Shown one piece after another: positions 55,017 through 64,000 of a stretch of 64,000 nt of DNA. This stretch comes from Citrobacter telavivensis. Lineage in GTDB: Bacteria; Pseudomonadota; Gammaproteobacteria; Enterobacterales; Enterobacteriaceae. Position 1 is the stretch's first letter; every line of letters starts with the position of its first letter. The translations under genes were made by a program, and so were the position numbers. Where the stretch lies: assembly GCA_009363175.1 (NCBI GenBank), contig CP045205.1, positions 5,332,001-5,396,000 on the forward strand. Reading direction: 5' to 3'. A model generated the notes under the pieces. It was given only the letters and a program-made list of their open reading frames with translations. It had not been told where the DNA came from and made no database searches.

Positions 55017-56507
55017 TTAACTTTTGCTTTTGACTAAAGGGCTTTTATCACCGCCGAACGGGATGGCACCGCTAAACGGTTTACCGTCGATAGCGTCATG
55101 GGTACGCAGCGCCTCAGGTCGCAGCCAGCGCTGGACGCGGGACGGCATATCCAGACCAATCAGCAGGATCACCACAAAGGTCAGGCTGAAAGAGAGCGAT
55201 CCCAACGCGGTCCCCAGATCCAGACGCTGGGCAATCAGCGCCCCCAGAATCGGTGCCAATGCCCCGCCGAGCGCCCCGACGTTATAGGTGAAGCCCAGAC
55301 CGGCCGCACGCTGATCGGTATCGAAATAGCCGCCAATCAATTTCGGCAAGATCCCGGAGATCCCTTGTCCCAGCATCTGCTGGAAAAACAGCAGAAAGCC
55401 GAGCACCCAGACGTTAGTACCACCTATCGCAAACACCGGAATGATCAGCACCTGTGAGGCCAGCAAGCTGCACACATAAGCTTTGCGGGTCCCCAGCCAG
55501 TCTCCGAGGAAGCCACCCACGCAGCAACCGACCGCGGCGCCAAAGCCGCTAAAGAAGAGCACGCGCGCCACGGTGGAAGGATCGTATGCCAGTTCAGTTT
55601 TCAGATAGGTAGGCAACAGCGCCTGAATCGGCCACGAGTAGAGGAAAGCAAACAAGACGACAACCATGAGCGTGACGCCCGTCGGCCAGCGCTTGCCGCT
55701 GCTTTGTACCATGAAGCTGATGAAGATCACCGCACACAGCAAACCCAGTACCGCGACAATCGCCGCATTTTGCAGGTCGCCGGCAAAGCAGAACCACAGT
55801 GCCGCCGCCGCTGCTATTGTCATCAGAATGTTGACGACGCGATGCTCACCCCGATAGAGAATATCAACCATCGTACGTACCGGCGCTTTGCCTGCATGCT
55901 TCTCTTTCCAGTCCTCAGCTTCCGGTATGTTTTTCCGCAGCCAGAGGGCAAAAATAATCGGCAGAATGCCAATGAAGAACAGCGCGCGCCAGCCCCAGAC
56001 CGGCACAACCAGGCTGTAGACCTGAGCCGCAATCACGGCGCCAACGGAGAAGCCCGAGATAAGAAAACCACTGGCCTTATTACGCAGATGCTTCGGCCAG
56101 CTTTCAATAACATAGGTTGCACTGGAGCCGTATTCGCCCGCCATCCCCATGCCAATCACCAGTCGGGCGATAAACATGGTGGTGTAACCCGGCGCAAAAC
56201 CACAGGCCAGCGTCCCCATTGAAAACAGAATAATACTGGTGACCATTGCCAGACGGCGTCCATAACGGTCGCCCATTGCGCCCAGCATTAACCCGCCAAA
56301 CCAGCGGGAAATAAAAGCTGCCGAAATCAGACTCGCCGCCTGAACCGTCGTCAGCCCAAATTCTCCCTGTACTTCCGTCAGCACAAGGGCAATCAACACA
56401 AAATCAAAACCATCCAGCAAATATCCCAGCCATGCGGCGGAGAATGCCCGCCATTGTGCCCGGTTGAGATGGCGATACCACGGGATGCTTTGGGTAGAAG
56501 TACTCAT
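55017..56507 (-). CDS. nanT: Sialic acid:proton symporter NanT
   Basis: NanT imports N-acetylneuraminate. This 496-residue MFS protein has about 14 membrane segments and the sugar-porter motif GAMGDRYGRR near 76. A REP pair separates it from nanA. Confidence 0.97.
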   Translation of the reverse strand: MSTSTQSIPWYRHLNRAQWRAFSAAWLGYLLDGFDFVLIALVLTEVQGEFGLTTVQAASLISAAFISRWFGGLMLGAMGDRYGRRLAMVTSIILFSMGTLACGFAPGYTTMFIARLVIGMGMAGEYGSSATYVIESWPKHLRNKASGFLISGFSVGAVIAAQVYSLVVPVWGWRALFFIGILPIIFALWLRKNIPEAEDWKEKHAGKAPVRTMVDILYRGEHRVVNILMTIAAAAALWFCFAGDLQNAAIVAVLGLLCAVIFISFMVQSSGKRWPTGVTLMVVVLFAFLYSWPIQALLPTYLKTELAYDPSTVARVLFFSGFGAAVGCCVGGFLGDWLGTRKAYVCSLLASQVLIIPVFAIGGTNVWVLGFLLFFQQMLGQGISGILPKLIGGYFDTDQRAAGLGFTYNVGALGGALAPILGALIAQRLDLGTALGSLSFSLTFVVILLIGLDMPSRVQRWLRPEALRTHDAIDGKPFSGAIPFGGDKSPLVKSKS

Positions 56508-56537
56508 TTTACTCTCCCGACGATTTTTTTATTGTAT

Positions 56538-56620
56538 TGCCGGATGGCGGCTTCGCCTTATCCGGCCTACGTATCGTGTTGTGTTTTGTAGGCCGGATAA
56601 GCATCAGCGCCATCCGGCAC
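56538..56620. repeat. REP/BIME pair between nanA and nanT
   Basis: Two inverted REP units (TGCCGGATGGCGGCTTCGCC... and ...GCATCAGCGCCATCCGGCA) around a short spacer. Inside the operon such structures can stabilise the upstream nanA message. Confidence 0.88.
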
Positions 56621-56624
56621 CCCA

Positions 56625-57518
56625 TCAGGAACGTTCCGCCATCAATTGTTCCGCCAGTGCTTTCAGCGCAGGCACGTATTTTTCCTCTACAGGGGCAAAC
56701 GGCTTACGGCACAGTGGTACAGAAACCACGTCCATATAGTGCAGAACCGTTTTCAGCCCACGGAACACGCCGGCCTTAATAAGGAGATCGATAACCTTAT
56801 TGCACTCTGTTTGCAGTTTTTGCGCCGTCCGGATGTCGCCTTCTTTGAGCGCTTTCACAATTCCCAGATATCGCCAGCCCATGATGTTGTAAGTGCTGCC
56901 GATACCACCGTCCGCTCCGGCCAGCAGGCCAGAAGCGAAAATTTCGTCATAACCGTTATAGAGCACCAGATCCGGATGCGCGCGGCGGATCTGTTCCATC
57001 TGAAACAGATCGCCCGACGTTTGTTTCAGTGCGCCAACGCCAGGCAATGTCACCAGCGTGTTGATCTGATCCAGCGTTAACTTCACGCCACTCAACGCCG
57101 GAATGTTATAGACCACCATCGGCAGGCCATCTGCTGAATCAATAATGGCCCGGTAATGATCGCAGTGTTCTTCAAAGCTGAACGGATAGTAGAACGGCGT
57201 TACCGCAGAGACGGCGTCAAAGCCGTAACGGTGCGCTGCGCGAGCGAGTTGCTGGCTCTCGTGAGTGCTGACCGTTCCAACATGAGCGATAAGCGTCACC
57301 TTGCCCTTCGCCTCTTCCGCGACCACTTCCAGCACCTGCTCCCTTTCCGCACAGTTCTGCACAAAGGCTTCGCCGGTAGAGCCACCGACGTACAGCCCAT
57401 CAATACCCTGAGCGATGTTAAAACGCACCAGTCGGCGCAGGCTCTCAATATCCAGTTTTTGTTGGTTATCGAAGGGGGTTAACAACGCTGGCATCACGCC
57501 TCGTAAATCTTTTGCCAT
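56625..57518 (-). CDS. nanA: N-acetylneuraminate lyase
   Basis: NanA cleaves sialic acid to pyruvate and ManNAc. The 297-residue class I aldolase has GGSTGEAF near 46, Tyr in VVYNIPALSG (about 137) and Schiff-base Lys in ALKQTSGD (about 165). The start at MAKDLRGVMPA follows AGAGG. First gene of the nan operon. Confidence 0.98.
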   Translation of the reverse strand: MAKDLRGVMPALLTPFDNQQKLDIESLRRLVRFNIAQGIDGLYVGGSTGEAFVQNCAEREQVLEVVAEEAKGKVTLIAHVGTVSTHESQQLARAAHRYGFDAVSAVTPFYYPFSFEEHCDHYRAIIDSADGLPMVVYNIPALSGVKLTLDQINTLVTLPGVGALKQTSGDLFQMEQIRRAHPDLVLYNGYDEIFASGLLAGADGGIGSTYNIMGWRYLGIVKALKEGDIRTAQKLQTECNKVIDLLIKAGVFRGLKTVLHYMDVVSVPLCRKPFAPVEEKYVPALKALAEQLMAERS

Positions 57519-57552
57519 AACGACCTCTGTCATGATTAGTGTTATCTAACTG

Positions 57553-57575
57553 CATACCTTTATACCTGTTATACC
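57553..57575 (-). promoter_or_regulatory. NanR operator upstream of nanA
   Basis: Minus strand: GGTATA (57570-57575), GGTATA (57561-57566) and GGTATG (57553-57558) in tandem, the repeat array bound by NanR in E. coli. The repeats supply a TATAAC-like -10. Confidence 0.88.
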
Positions 57576-57614
57576 AGATCAAATAAGCAGCAGCACAATA
57601 CAGAACGCTTATAG

Positions 57615-57630
57615 TGCGATCTGCTTCACT
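57615..57630 (-). promoter_or_regulatory. CRP-like site of the nan operon
   Basis: TGCGA-tctgct-TCACT lies about 40 bp upstream of the NanR repeats, fitting cAMP-CRP activation of nanATEKQ. Confidence 0.6.
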
Positions 57631-57651
57631 AAACGATCGTCAGGATCGCGA

Positions 57652-58434
57652 TCACTTACGTGTTTTTGAATTTTTACCGAGCGCGTGCCAGGTGGCGGAA
57701 ACGCTGTTGAGATGAGATTGCAAGGCGCGGTCGGCTTCATCCGGATCGTGCTGGCGAATGGCCTCTACGATGGCAATATGCTGCTGATAACTCACGTTAT
57801 TGTGCTCGTAAAGCTCACGATCCGACACGGTCGGGCGAGCGGCGATCAGCCAGTCAAGCAGCGCAACGTGGATCGCCATAAAGATCGGATTGCCGGGGAT
57901 CTCCGCCAGCACGCGATGAAAATCGACATCTGAACGGATGAACAGCGCGTTATCATCCAGCGACTGACTGTTGATCTCCAGTGCTTTTGTCAGCAGATCG
58001 ATTTGTTCCTCTGTCGCATTCTCCGCGGCATAACGCACGAGGCTGGACTCAAAGAACAGACGCAATTGCTCAAAGTGGGCAATACCGCCAGGATGCGCGA
58101 GGAAATCTTTCGCCATTCCGGACAGTTCACCAATGATGGTGTCCGCCGAAGGACGCGAAACGCGGGCGCGTTCGCCGTTGTTGATTTGCACCAGACCTTT
58201 ACGCTTCAGCGCTGCCAACGCCTCACGTACAGAAGGACGACCGACGTTGAAAAAGGCCATCAGTTCCCGCTCGGACGGCAACTGTTCTCCCTCGCCGAAT
58301 TCACGACGACGGATCATCTGCTCTAACTCTTCCTCGACCATTTCCGACAGCTTTTTACGCGCCAGCGGACGACGACGAAGGCTACGCCCAATGGTAGCGG
58401 GAGAATCTTCTGCTTGCGAATCGAATGCGTTCAT
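57652..58434 (-). CDS. nanR: Transcriptional regulator NanR (GntR/FadR family)
   Basis: NanR represses nan genes until Neu5Ac binds. The 260 residues carry the winged helix (LSEMVEEELEQMIRRREFGE, PSERELMAFFNVGRPSVREA) and the FCD effector domain. The E. coli upstream start codon is ATA here, so MNAFDSQ is used. Confidence 0.96.
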   Translation of the reverse strand: MNAFDSQAEDSPATIGRSLRRRPLARKKLSEMVEEELEQMIRRREFGEGEQLPSERELMAFFNVGRPSVREALAALKRKGLVQINNGERARVSRPSADTIIGELSGMAKDFLAHPGGIAHFEQLRLFFESSLVRYAAENATEEQIDLLTKALEINSQSLDDNALFIRSDVDFHRVLAEIPGNPIFMAIHVALLDWLIAARPTVSDRELYEHNNVSYQQHIAIVEAIRQHDPDEADRALQSHLNSVSATWHALGKNSKTRK

Positions 58435-58524
58435 AAGACCTATTTGCGAATCACGGTGACAAACAACAGCAGGCTCATCGTAACACAGGATCGGAAGGAG
58501 GGCGAAACCGTGGTCGGCGCGATC

Positions 58525-58551
58525 AAAAACAGGCCTCACTGGGCCTGTTTT
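58525..58551 (-). terminator. sspAB terminator
   Basis: Minus strand: AAACAGGCC/GGCCTGTTT hairpin with flanking A and T runs, just after the sspB stop. Confidence 0.8.
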
Positions 58552-58554
58552 CAT

Positions 58555-59055
58555 CTATTTAACAACACGTAATGCCGGTCGGCCACCACGCGGCGGTGGC
58601 GGATCGTCATCCGGGCTGTTGTCATCATCATGATCCGGCTTATCACCGTCAATGACTGACATAACGGTTTCGCTCTCTGCGCCAGATGCCGCATCATCAT
58701 CGTTGAGACTGGCAACATCCTCGTCATAGGCCGCTTCCGGTTCAAACATCGTTCCGGCACCGTTTTCACGCGCATAAATAGCCAGCACTGCTGCTAACGG
58801 CACAGAAACCTGACGTGGAACACCGCCAAAACGGGCGTTAAAACGCACCTCGTCATTTGCCAGCTCCAGATTTCCCACCGCACGCGGCGCAATGTTCAGG
58901 ACAATCTGCCCGTCGCGTGCATATTCCATTGGGACATGCACACCAGGCAACGTCACATCCACCACCAGGTGCGGCGTGAGCTGGTTGTCCAGCAACCACT
59001 CATAGAAAGCGCGCAGCAGATACGGACGACGTGGTGTTAGCTGTGACAAATCCAT
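58555..59055 (-). CDS. sspB: ClpXP protease specificity-enhancing factor SspB
   Basis: SspB tethers ssrA-tagged proteins to ClpXP. The 166 residues have a folded substrate-binding domain (1-110), an acidic linker and the ClpX-binding tail RGGRPALRVVK. It lies 5 bp after sspA. Confidence 0.97.
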   Translation of the reverse strand: MDLSQLTPRRPYLLRAFYEWLLDNQLTPHLVVDVTLPGVHVPMEYARDGQIVLNIAPRAVGNLELANDEVRFNARFGGVPRQVSVPLAAVLAIYARENGAGTMFEPEAAYDEDVASLNDDDAASGAESETVMSVIDGDKPDHDDDNSPDDDPPPPRGGRPALRVVK

Positions 59056-59060
59056 CAGTA

Positions 59061-59699
59061 TTAACCCCGGCCAAGACGCATTTCGCGTTCAGCTTCGGTT
59101 AAGGACGCCAGGAAAGAATCACGCTCGAAGACGCGGGTCATATAACCTTTCAACTCCTTCGCGCCCGCCCCACTGAACTCAATTCCCAACTGCGGCAGAC
59201 GCCACAGCAGCGGCGCCAGGTAGCAATCCACCAGGCTGAATTCATCGCTCAGGAAATACGGTTTCTGACCGAATACCGGTGCAATCGCCTGCAGCTCTTC
59301 ACGCAGTTGTTTGCGGGCAACGTCAGCTTCTGAAGCAGACCCGTTAACGATGACGTTCATCAACGTATACCAGTCTTTTTCGATACGGTGCATGTACAGG
59401 CGGCTTTCACCACGTGCCACCGGGTAAACCGGCATCAATGGCGGATGAGGGAAACGCTCATCCAGGTATTCCATAATGATGCGAGATTCCCACAGGGTCA
59501 GCTCACGATCCACCAGTGTCGGGACGCTCTGATTCGGGTTGAGGTCAATCAGATCCTGCGGGGGATTGTCCTTTTCCACGTGCTCGATCTCGAAACTTAC
59601 ACCTTTCTCCGCCAACACAATGCGGACCTGATGGCTATAGATGTCAGTAGGACCAGAAAACAGCGTCATTACCGAACGTTTGTTGGCAGCGACAGCCAT
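59061..59699 (-). CDS. sspA: Stringent starvation protein A
   Basis: SspA binds RNA polymerase and lowers H-NS in stationary phase. This 212-residue GST-fold protein lacks GST activity; the thioredoxin-like N-terminus and the conserved YPVARGESRLYMHRIEKDW block are visible. Confidence 0.97.
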   Translation of the reverse strand: MAVAANKRSVMTLFSGPTDIYSHQVRIVLAEKGVSFEIEHVEKDNPPQDLIDLNPNQSVPTLVDRELTLWESRIIMEYLDERFPHPPLMPVYPVARGESRLYMHRIEKDWYTLMNVIVNGSASEADVARKQLREELQAIAPVFGQKPYFLSDEFSLVDCYLAPLLWRLPQLGIEFSGAGAKELKGYMTRVFERDSFLASLTEAEREMRLGRG

Positions 59700-59943
59700 G
59701 AAAACCTCCAGGTATATTCAGAATTTTTACTGCTACCGGCCATCGCATGGCCAGTCAGAAGTGATGACACCCACTTCGGAAAAGTCATCATCGTTCAAAA
59801 AGCAAACAAAAAATGAGCAATACCCGATATTTGGGCGGAAAATTGGATGATAGTTTACCAGATTTTGTGACCTTTGTGGTGAGTCGATTCTGGAAATGGG
59901 GAAAAAGAGGGTTTTGTCAGAGGATTACGCCAGGTTTATTCAT

Positions 59944-59969
59944 AAAAAAACCCGCCGAAGCGGGTTTTT
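59944..59969 (-). terminator. rplM-rpsI terminator
   Basis: Minus strand: AAAAACCCGC-ttcg-GCGGGTTTTTTT, beginning 33 bp after the rpsI stop. The rest of the 303-bp gap to sspA holds no gene. Confidence 0.92.
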
Positions 59970-60002
59970 CGCCAACGGTAATCTGCCAAAGGCAGAAAAC
60001 AA

Positions 60003-60395
60003 TTAACGTTTGGAGAACTGCGGACGACGACGTGCTTTACGCAGGCCGACTTTCTTACGTTCAACCTGACGAGCATCACGAGTAACGAAGCCAGCTTTAC
60101 GCAGTTCGCCACGCAGGGACTCATCGTACTCCATCAGAGCGCGGGTGATACCGTGACGGATCGCACCAGCCTGACCAGAGATACCACCACCTTTAACAGT
60201 GATGTACAGATCCAGTTTCTCAACCATGTCGACCAGTTCCAGCGGCTGACGAACTACCATGCGGGCAGTTTCACGACCGAAGTACTGTTCCAGAGAACGT
60301 TGGTTGATAACGATTTTGCCGTTGCCCGGTTTGATGAAAACGCGAGCTGCGGAACTTTTGCGGCGACCAGTGCCGTAGTATTGATTTTCAGCCAT
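60003..60395 (-). CDS. rpsI: 30S ribosomal protein S9
   Basis: The 130-residue protein S9 ends in the basic tail RRRPQFSKR that touches P-site tRNA. It lies 15 bp after rplM. Confidence 0.98.
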
Positions 60396-60410
60396 TGCCT
60401 ATAATCCCGA

Positions 60411-60839
60411 TTAGATGTCAAGAACTTGCGGTTGCTGTGCCGCGTGGTTGTGCTCGTTGCCAGCGTAAACTTTCAGTTTACGGAACATAGCACGACCCAG
60501 CGGGCCTTTTGGCAGCATGCCTTTAACCGCGATTTCAATCACACGCTCAGGACGGCGGGCAATCATCTCTTCAAAGGTCGCTTCTTTGATACCACCGATG
60601 TGGCCGGTGTGGTGATAGTACACTTTGTCAGTACGCTTGTTGCCGGTTACAGCAACTTTGTCAGCGTTCAGAACGATGATGTAATCACCGGTATCTACGT
60701 GCGGAGTGTATTCCGCTTTATGCTTACCGCGCAGGCGACGAGCCAGTTCAGAAGCCAGACGGCCCAGAGTTTTACCGGTCGCGTCAACAACGTACCAGTC
60801 GCGTTTTACGGTTTCTGGTTTAGCTGTAAAAGTTTTCAT
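60411..60839 (-). CDS. rplM: 50S ribosomal protein L13
   Basis: L13 is an early 50S assembly protein. The 142 residues begin MKTFTAKPETVKRDWYVVDA. The longest frame would add 15 unsupported codons. First gene of the L13-S9 operon, with a structured leader. Confidence 0.98.
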   Translation of the reverse strand: MKTFTAKPETVKRDWYVVDATGKTLGRLASELARRLRGKHKAEYTPHVDTGDYIIVLNADKVAVTGNKRTDKVYYHHTGHIGGIKEATFEEMIARRPERVIEIAVKGMLPKGPLGRAMFRKLKVYAGNEHNHAAQQPQVLDI

Positions 60840-61000
60840 TAAAAGCTTACCCAATAAATAAGTTACACGTTGGTGAACACCCAAACGTTATGTCAGTTGA
60901 GGTTCACACGACAAAGTCCGGCAAACCTACCCCTTCGAATAGCCAATGCCAGCACACAAAAAGTTTTGGGAAAAAACTTTCTTGTAACGTGGGGTCGCAA
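60840..61000 (-). promoter_or_regulatory. L13 leader: probable autoregulatory mRNA structure
   Basis: The leader (about 155 nt) includes an AAAGTTTT/AAAACTTT hairpin at 60960-60981. L13 is known to repress its own operon through the leader in E. coli. Structure not computed here. Confidence 0.5.
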
Positions 61001-61001
61001 G

Positions 61002-61031
61002 ATTATAGAGAAGTCGGGGTCAAAGATCGAC
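61002..61031 (-). promoter_or_regulatory. rplM-rpsI promoter
   Basis: Minus strand: consensus -10 TATAAT at 61002-61007. The -35 is weak (TCGATC at 17-bp spacing), and a GGGGTC/GACCCC palindrome overlaps it. Confidence 0.6.
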
Positions 61032-61069
61032 CCCTAAATGTGATTTGCTCAACAGTTTGTTGGTAGGCG

Positions 61070-62194
61070 TCAGGGCATATGTTCCCGCTTCAGATACTCT
61101 TCGCTCTGCATCTCCTGCAAACGCGACAGACAGCGCTGAAATTCGAACTTCAGTCGCTCGCCCTGATACACCTCATAGAGAGGCACGGCGGCGCTCACCA
61201 CCAGCTTGACGTGGCGCTCATAAAATTCATCCACCAGCGCGATAAAACGGCGCGCTTCGCTTTCCATCAGCGGCGTCATCACCGGTACGTCAAACAGCAT
61301 TACCGTATGGTACAACCGTGACAGCGCAATGTAGTCATGCTGGCTACGGGCATCGACGCACAGGGTGTGAAATGACACCGCCAGCGTCTGGTTTTCCATG
61401 CCCAGCGTCGGCAACGGGCGGTGATTGATCTCCAGAACCGGCCCCTGTTCACGTTTGACACCCGCCAATGCCAACCAGAGGTTGTCCATCTGCTGCTGCG
61501 TTTCATTGTTCAGCGGTGAGAGCCACAAATGCGCCTGGGTCAACGTCCGCAGACGATAATCCACACCCGCGTCTACGTTCATGATGTCGCAATGTTGTTT
61601 AATCGCATCGATCGCGGGAAGAAAACGCGTGCGCTGTAACCCGTTACGGTAGAGCTCATCAGGCGGAATGTTCGATGTCGCCACCAGCGTAATACCGCGC
61701 GCAAACAGCGCCTTCATCAGGCCGCCGAGCAGCATGGCGTCAGTAATATCAGAAACAAAAAACTCATCAAAGCACAGCACATCCGTCTCGGCCTTAAAGC
61801 GGTCGGCCAGGATTTCAAGCGGATCGGTTTGCCCCTGCAGAGCCGTTAACTCCTCATGCACGCGCAGCATGAAGCGATGGAAGTGCAGGCGCTGCTTCCG
61901 AACGCCTGGCAGGCTATGGTAGAACAGATCCATCAGCCAGGTTTTCCCTCGCCCTACGCCCCCCCACATATATAAGCCTCGCACCGAAGCGCTATGCGCC
62001 GCTTCCTTTTTTCCCAACAGCTTACCGACGCGGGCCATAAACCCTTTTGTTTCAGGGACTGAGGTTTTGTTCGAGGTCAACGCCTGATAAATAATCTCCA
62101 GACGATTGACCGCCTCTTTTTGCACGTCATCGGGCTGGTGAGTACCCTCGCTAATGGCTTTCAGATAACGGGATGTGGGGGTAAAGCTTTGCAT
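61070..62194 (-). CDS. zapE: Cell division ATPase ZapE
   Basis: ZapE is an AFG1-type AAA ATPase that acts on Z-rings late in division. The 374 residues have Walker A GGVGRGKTWL near 74, Walker B VLCFDEFF and arginine-rich motifs. Divergent from zapG. Confidence 0.96.
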   Translation of the reverse strand: MQSFTPTSRYLKAISEGTHQPDDVQKEAVNRLEIIYQALTSNKTSVPETKGFMARVGKLLGKKEAAHSASVRGLYMWGGVGRGKTWLMDLFYHSLPGVRKQRLHFHRFMLRVHEELTALQGQTDPLEILADRFKAETDVLCFDEFFVSDITDAMLLGGLMKALFARGITLVATSNIPPDELYRNGLQRTRFLPAIDAIKQHCDIMNVDAGVDYRLRTLTQAHLWLSPLNNETQQQMDNLWLALAGVKREQGPVLEINHRPLPTLGMENQTLAVSFHTLCVDARSQHDYIALSRLYHTVMLFDVPVMTPLMESEARRFIALVDEFYERHVKLVVSAAVPLYEVYQGERLKFEFQRCLSRLQEMQSEEYLKREHMP

Positions 62195-62386
62195 GATGTT
62201 ATTGTTATTCCTTGAAAATCGGTGTGCCGTCGTTCACGGTTGACGAAAAAAAGGCCGTTCTACACTACGCGATATAAAGACGGGATTCCACTTCTGCGGG
62301 ATTAGCGGTTATAGTGGCAGTATCAGGCGCAGGCATGGAGCCTAAAGCCAACACCCTACGGAAACAAAAGACAGCGGGAGATGTTC

Positions 62387-62785
62387 ATGACCTGGGAATA
62401 TGCGCTAATTGGGTTAGTCGTCGGCATCATCGTCGGTGCTGTAGCCATGCGTTTTGGTAACCGGAAATTACGTCAGCAACAGGCGTTGCAGTACGAACTG
62501 GAAAAGAATAAAGCCGAGCTGGAAGAGTATCGTGAAGAGTTGGTCAGCCATTTTGCCCGCAGCGCTGAGTTGCTGGACACCATGGCCCACGATTACCGCC
62601 AGCTGTATCAGCACATGGCGAAAAGCTCCAGCAGCCTGCTGCCGGAACTGTCAGCGGAATCTAACCCGTTCCGTAACCGTCTGGCCGAGTCTGAAGCCGG
62701 CAACGATCAGGCACCGGTACAAATGCCGCGTGACTATTCCGAAGGCGCATCCGGCCTGCTGCGTAGTGGTGCAAAGCGCGACTAA
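62387..62785 (+). CDS. zapG: Z-ring associated protein ZapG (YhcB)
   Basis: The 132-residue inner-membrane protein ZapG has one N-terminal membrane segment (about 4-22) and a long coiled coil (LRQQQALQYELEKNKAELEE). It is implicated in cell envelope growth and division. The ATG at 62387 is preferred over 62381 because GGGAG lies at proper spacing. Confidence 0.95.
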   Translation: MTWEYALIGLVVGIIVGAVAMRFGNRKLRQQQALQYELEKNKAELEEYREELVSHFARSAELLDTMAHDYRQLYQHMAKSSSSLLPELSAESNPFRNRLAESEAGNDQAPVQMPRDYSEGASGLLRSGAKRD

Positions 62786-62953
62786 TCGCACATCGTTAAT
62801 ATTTTTCCTGGGCGCAGCGATTGCGCCCACCTCTTATCTCCCGTCCCGACTATCATTTAATCATTATCCGCATTGTTAGCAGATTGAAAATTCAATAACA
62901 TCAAACTGTTTTGAATCGTCTTTCCCTTTACTCAAGGTACGAGAGCAGGATCA

Positions 62954-64000
62954 ATGAAAATACAAACCCAGCTGTTGAGTGCATTAGCGTTAAGTGTCGG
63001 GTTAACTCTCTCGGCGCCATTTCAGGCCATTGCGTCGATTCCAGGCCAGGTTCCCGGCCAGCCCGCGCTTCCCAGTCTCGCCCCGATGCTCGAAAAGGTG
63101 CTGCCTGCCGTCGTTAGCGTGAAGGTTGAAGGCACCGCAACCCAAACGCAGAAAGTCCCGGAAGAGTTTAAAAAATTCTTTGGTGATGACCTGCCGGATC
63201 AGCAGGCGCAGCCGTTTGAAGGGCTGGGTTCTGGGGTCATTATCGACGCCGCGAAAGGCTATGTTCTGACCAATAACCACGTGATTAATCAGGCGCAGAA
63301 GATCAGCGTCCAGTTGAATGATGGACGTGAGTTCGAGGCTAAACTGATTGGCAGCGACGATCAAAGCGACATCGCCCTGCTACAAATTCAAAACGCCAGC
63401 AAGCTGACGCAAATCGCCATCGCCGACTCGGATAAACTGCGCGTCGGTGATTTCGCCGTGGCAGTCGGTAACCCGTTTGGCCTGGGGCAAACTGCAACTT
63501 CCGGTATCGTCTCGGCGCTGGGGCGCAGCGGGTTGAATCTGGAAGGTCTGGAAAACTTTATTCAAACCGACGCCTCTATTAACCGCGGGAACTCCGGCGG
63601 CGCGCTGCTTAACCTGAACGGTGAACTGATCGGTATTAACACCGCCATCCTTGCACCTGGCGGCGGCAGCGTTGGGATCGGTTTTGCCATCCCCAGTAAT
63701 ATGGCCCGCATCCTGGCGCAGCAACTGATTCAGTTTGGTGAAATCAAGCGCGGTCTTCTGGGCATTAAAGGCACCGAAATGACTGCCGACATCGCCAAAG
63801 CGTTCAAAATGGACGTACAGCGCGGTGCCTTTGTCAGCGAAGTGCTGCCGAACTCCGGTTCCGCCAAAGCGGGCATTAAGTCCGGCGATGTGATCACCAG
63901 CCTCAACGGTAAACCGCTCAACAGTTTTGCCGAACTGCGCTCCCGAATTGCCACCACAGAACCCGGCACCAAAGTGAAGCTGGGCCTGTTGCGTAACGGC
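62954..64000 (+). CDS. degQ: Periplasmic serine endoprotease DegQ (3' part cut off by window edge)
   Basis: DegQ is a DegP-like periplasmic protease and chaperone. 349 codons are present of about 455. A signal peptide (about 1-27) precedes the protease domain with catalytic triad His109 (LTNNHV), Asp139 (QSDIAL) and Ser214 (GNSGGALL), then PDZ1. The second PDZ lies past the window. The 168-bp gap after zapG holds a GGGCGCA/TGCGCCC hairpin near 62811-62829. Confidence 0.97.
   Translation, partial: MKIQTQLLSALALSVGLTLSAPFQAIASIPGQVPGQPALPSLAPMLEKVLPAVVSVKVEGTATQTQKVPEEFKKFFGDDLPDQQAQPFEGLGSGVIIDAAKGYVLTNNHVINQAQKISVQLNDGREFEAKLIGSDDQSDIALLQIQNASKLTQIAIADSDKLRVGDFAVAVGNPFGLGQTATSGIVSALGRSGLNLEGLENFIQTDASINRGNSGGALLNLNGELIGINTAILAPGGGSVGIGFAIPSNMARILAQQLIQFGEIKRGLLGIKGTEMTADIAKAFKMDVQRGAFVSEVLPNSGSAKAGIKSGDVITSLNGKPLNSFAELRSRIATTEPGTKVKLGLLRNG

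Overview
The window is chromosomal DNA of a gammaproteobacterium of the family Enterobacteriaceae. Gene order (rimP-metY-argG ... leuU-secG-glmM-folP-ftsH ... murA-mla-lpt-rpoN ... arcB-gltBD-nan-sspAB-rplM/rpsI-zapE-degQ) and protein sequences closely follow Escherichia, Salmonella and Citrobacter. The REP-type repeats, ArcZ sRNA and PhoP/PmrA-type boxes fit the same group. A Citrobacter-like genome is my best guess, but I cannot fix the genus without a search. Almost all of the window is conserved core genome. The accessory part is the argG-leuU interval (about 2.3-13.1 kb). Region 1 (1-2300): 5' part of rimP, two tandem terminators, initiator tRNA metY (all minus strand), then argG with an ARG-box-like operator. 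Region 2 (2313-9054, minus strand): a LysR regulator followed by an apparent operon galD-galB-ligI-(DctA-like carrier)-(RraA-like aldolase)-(KdgM-like porin). Together these would turn 2-pyrone-4,6-dicarboxylate (PDC) or 4-oxalomesaconate into pyruvate plus oxaloacetate. No ring-cleavage dioxygenase is present, so the substrate probably enters as the ring-cleaved acid. Region 3 (9306-12815, plus strand): a LacI-type regulator with a perfect palindromic operator and a CRP-like site, an enolase-superfamily sugar-acid enzyme and an MFS anion:cation-type carrier, closed by a strong terminator. A gene-poor stretch follows, with a possible dehydrogenase remnant, and then tRNA-Leu leuU. Region 4 (13.3-27.9 kb): core housekeeping genes for secretion, cell wall and folate (secG, glmM, folP), proteolysis and ribosome maturation (ftsH, rlmE, yhbY), transcription (greA with its leader RNA), peptidoglycan (dacB, murA), ribosome assembly (obgE, rpmA, rplU) and isoprenoids (ispB). 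Region 5 (27.9-41.4 kb): outer-membrane lipid asymmetry (mlaFEDCB), Kdo and LPS transport (kdsD, kdsC, lptC, lptA, lptB), sigma-54 with the nitrogen PTS (rpoN, hpf, ptsN, rapZ, npr), yrbL, mtgA and elbB. Region 6 (41.5-51.6 kb): sRNA arcZ, arcB, yhcC and glutamate synthase gltBD. Region 7 (51.8-64 kb): a PD-(D/E)xK nuclease (yhcG), the sialic-acid nan locus, sspAB, ribosomal proteins S9/L13, zapE, zapG and the 5' part of degQ. Starts were set by family length and Shine-Dalgarno position where the longest open frame was clearly too long. Function calls in regions 2 and 3 are inferences from family motifs. Those in the core regions rest on near-identity to well-known E. coli proteins as I remember them. 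No CRISPR array, insertion sequence, integrase or prophage was seen.
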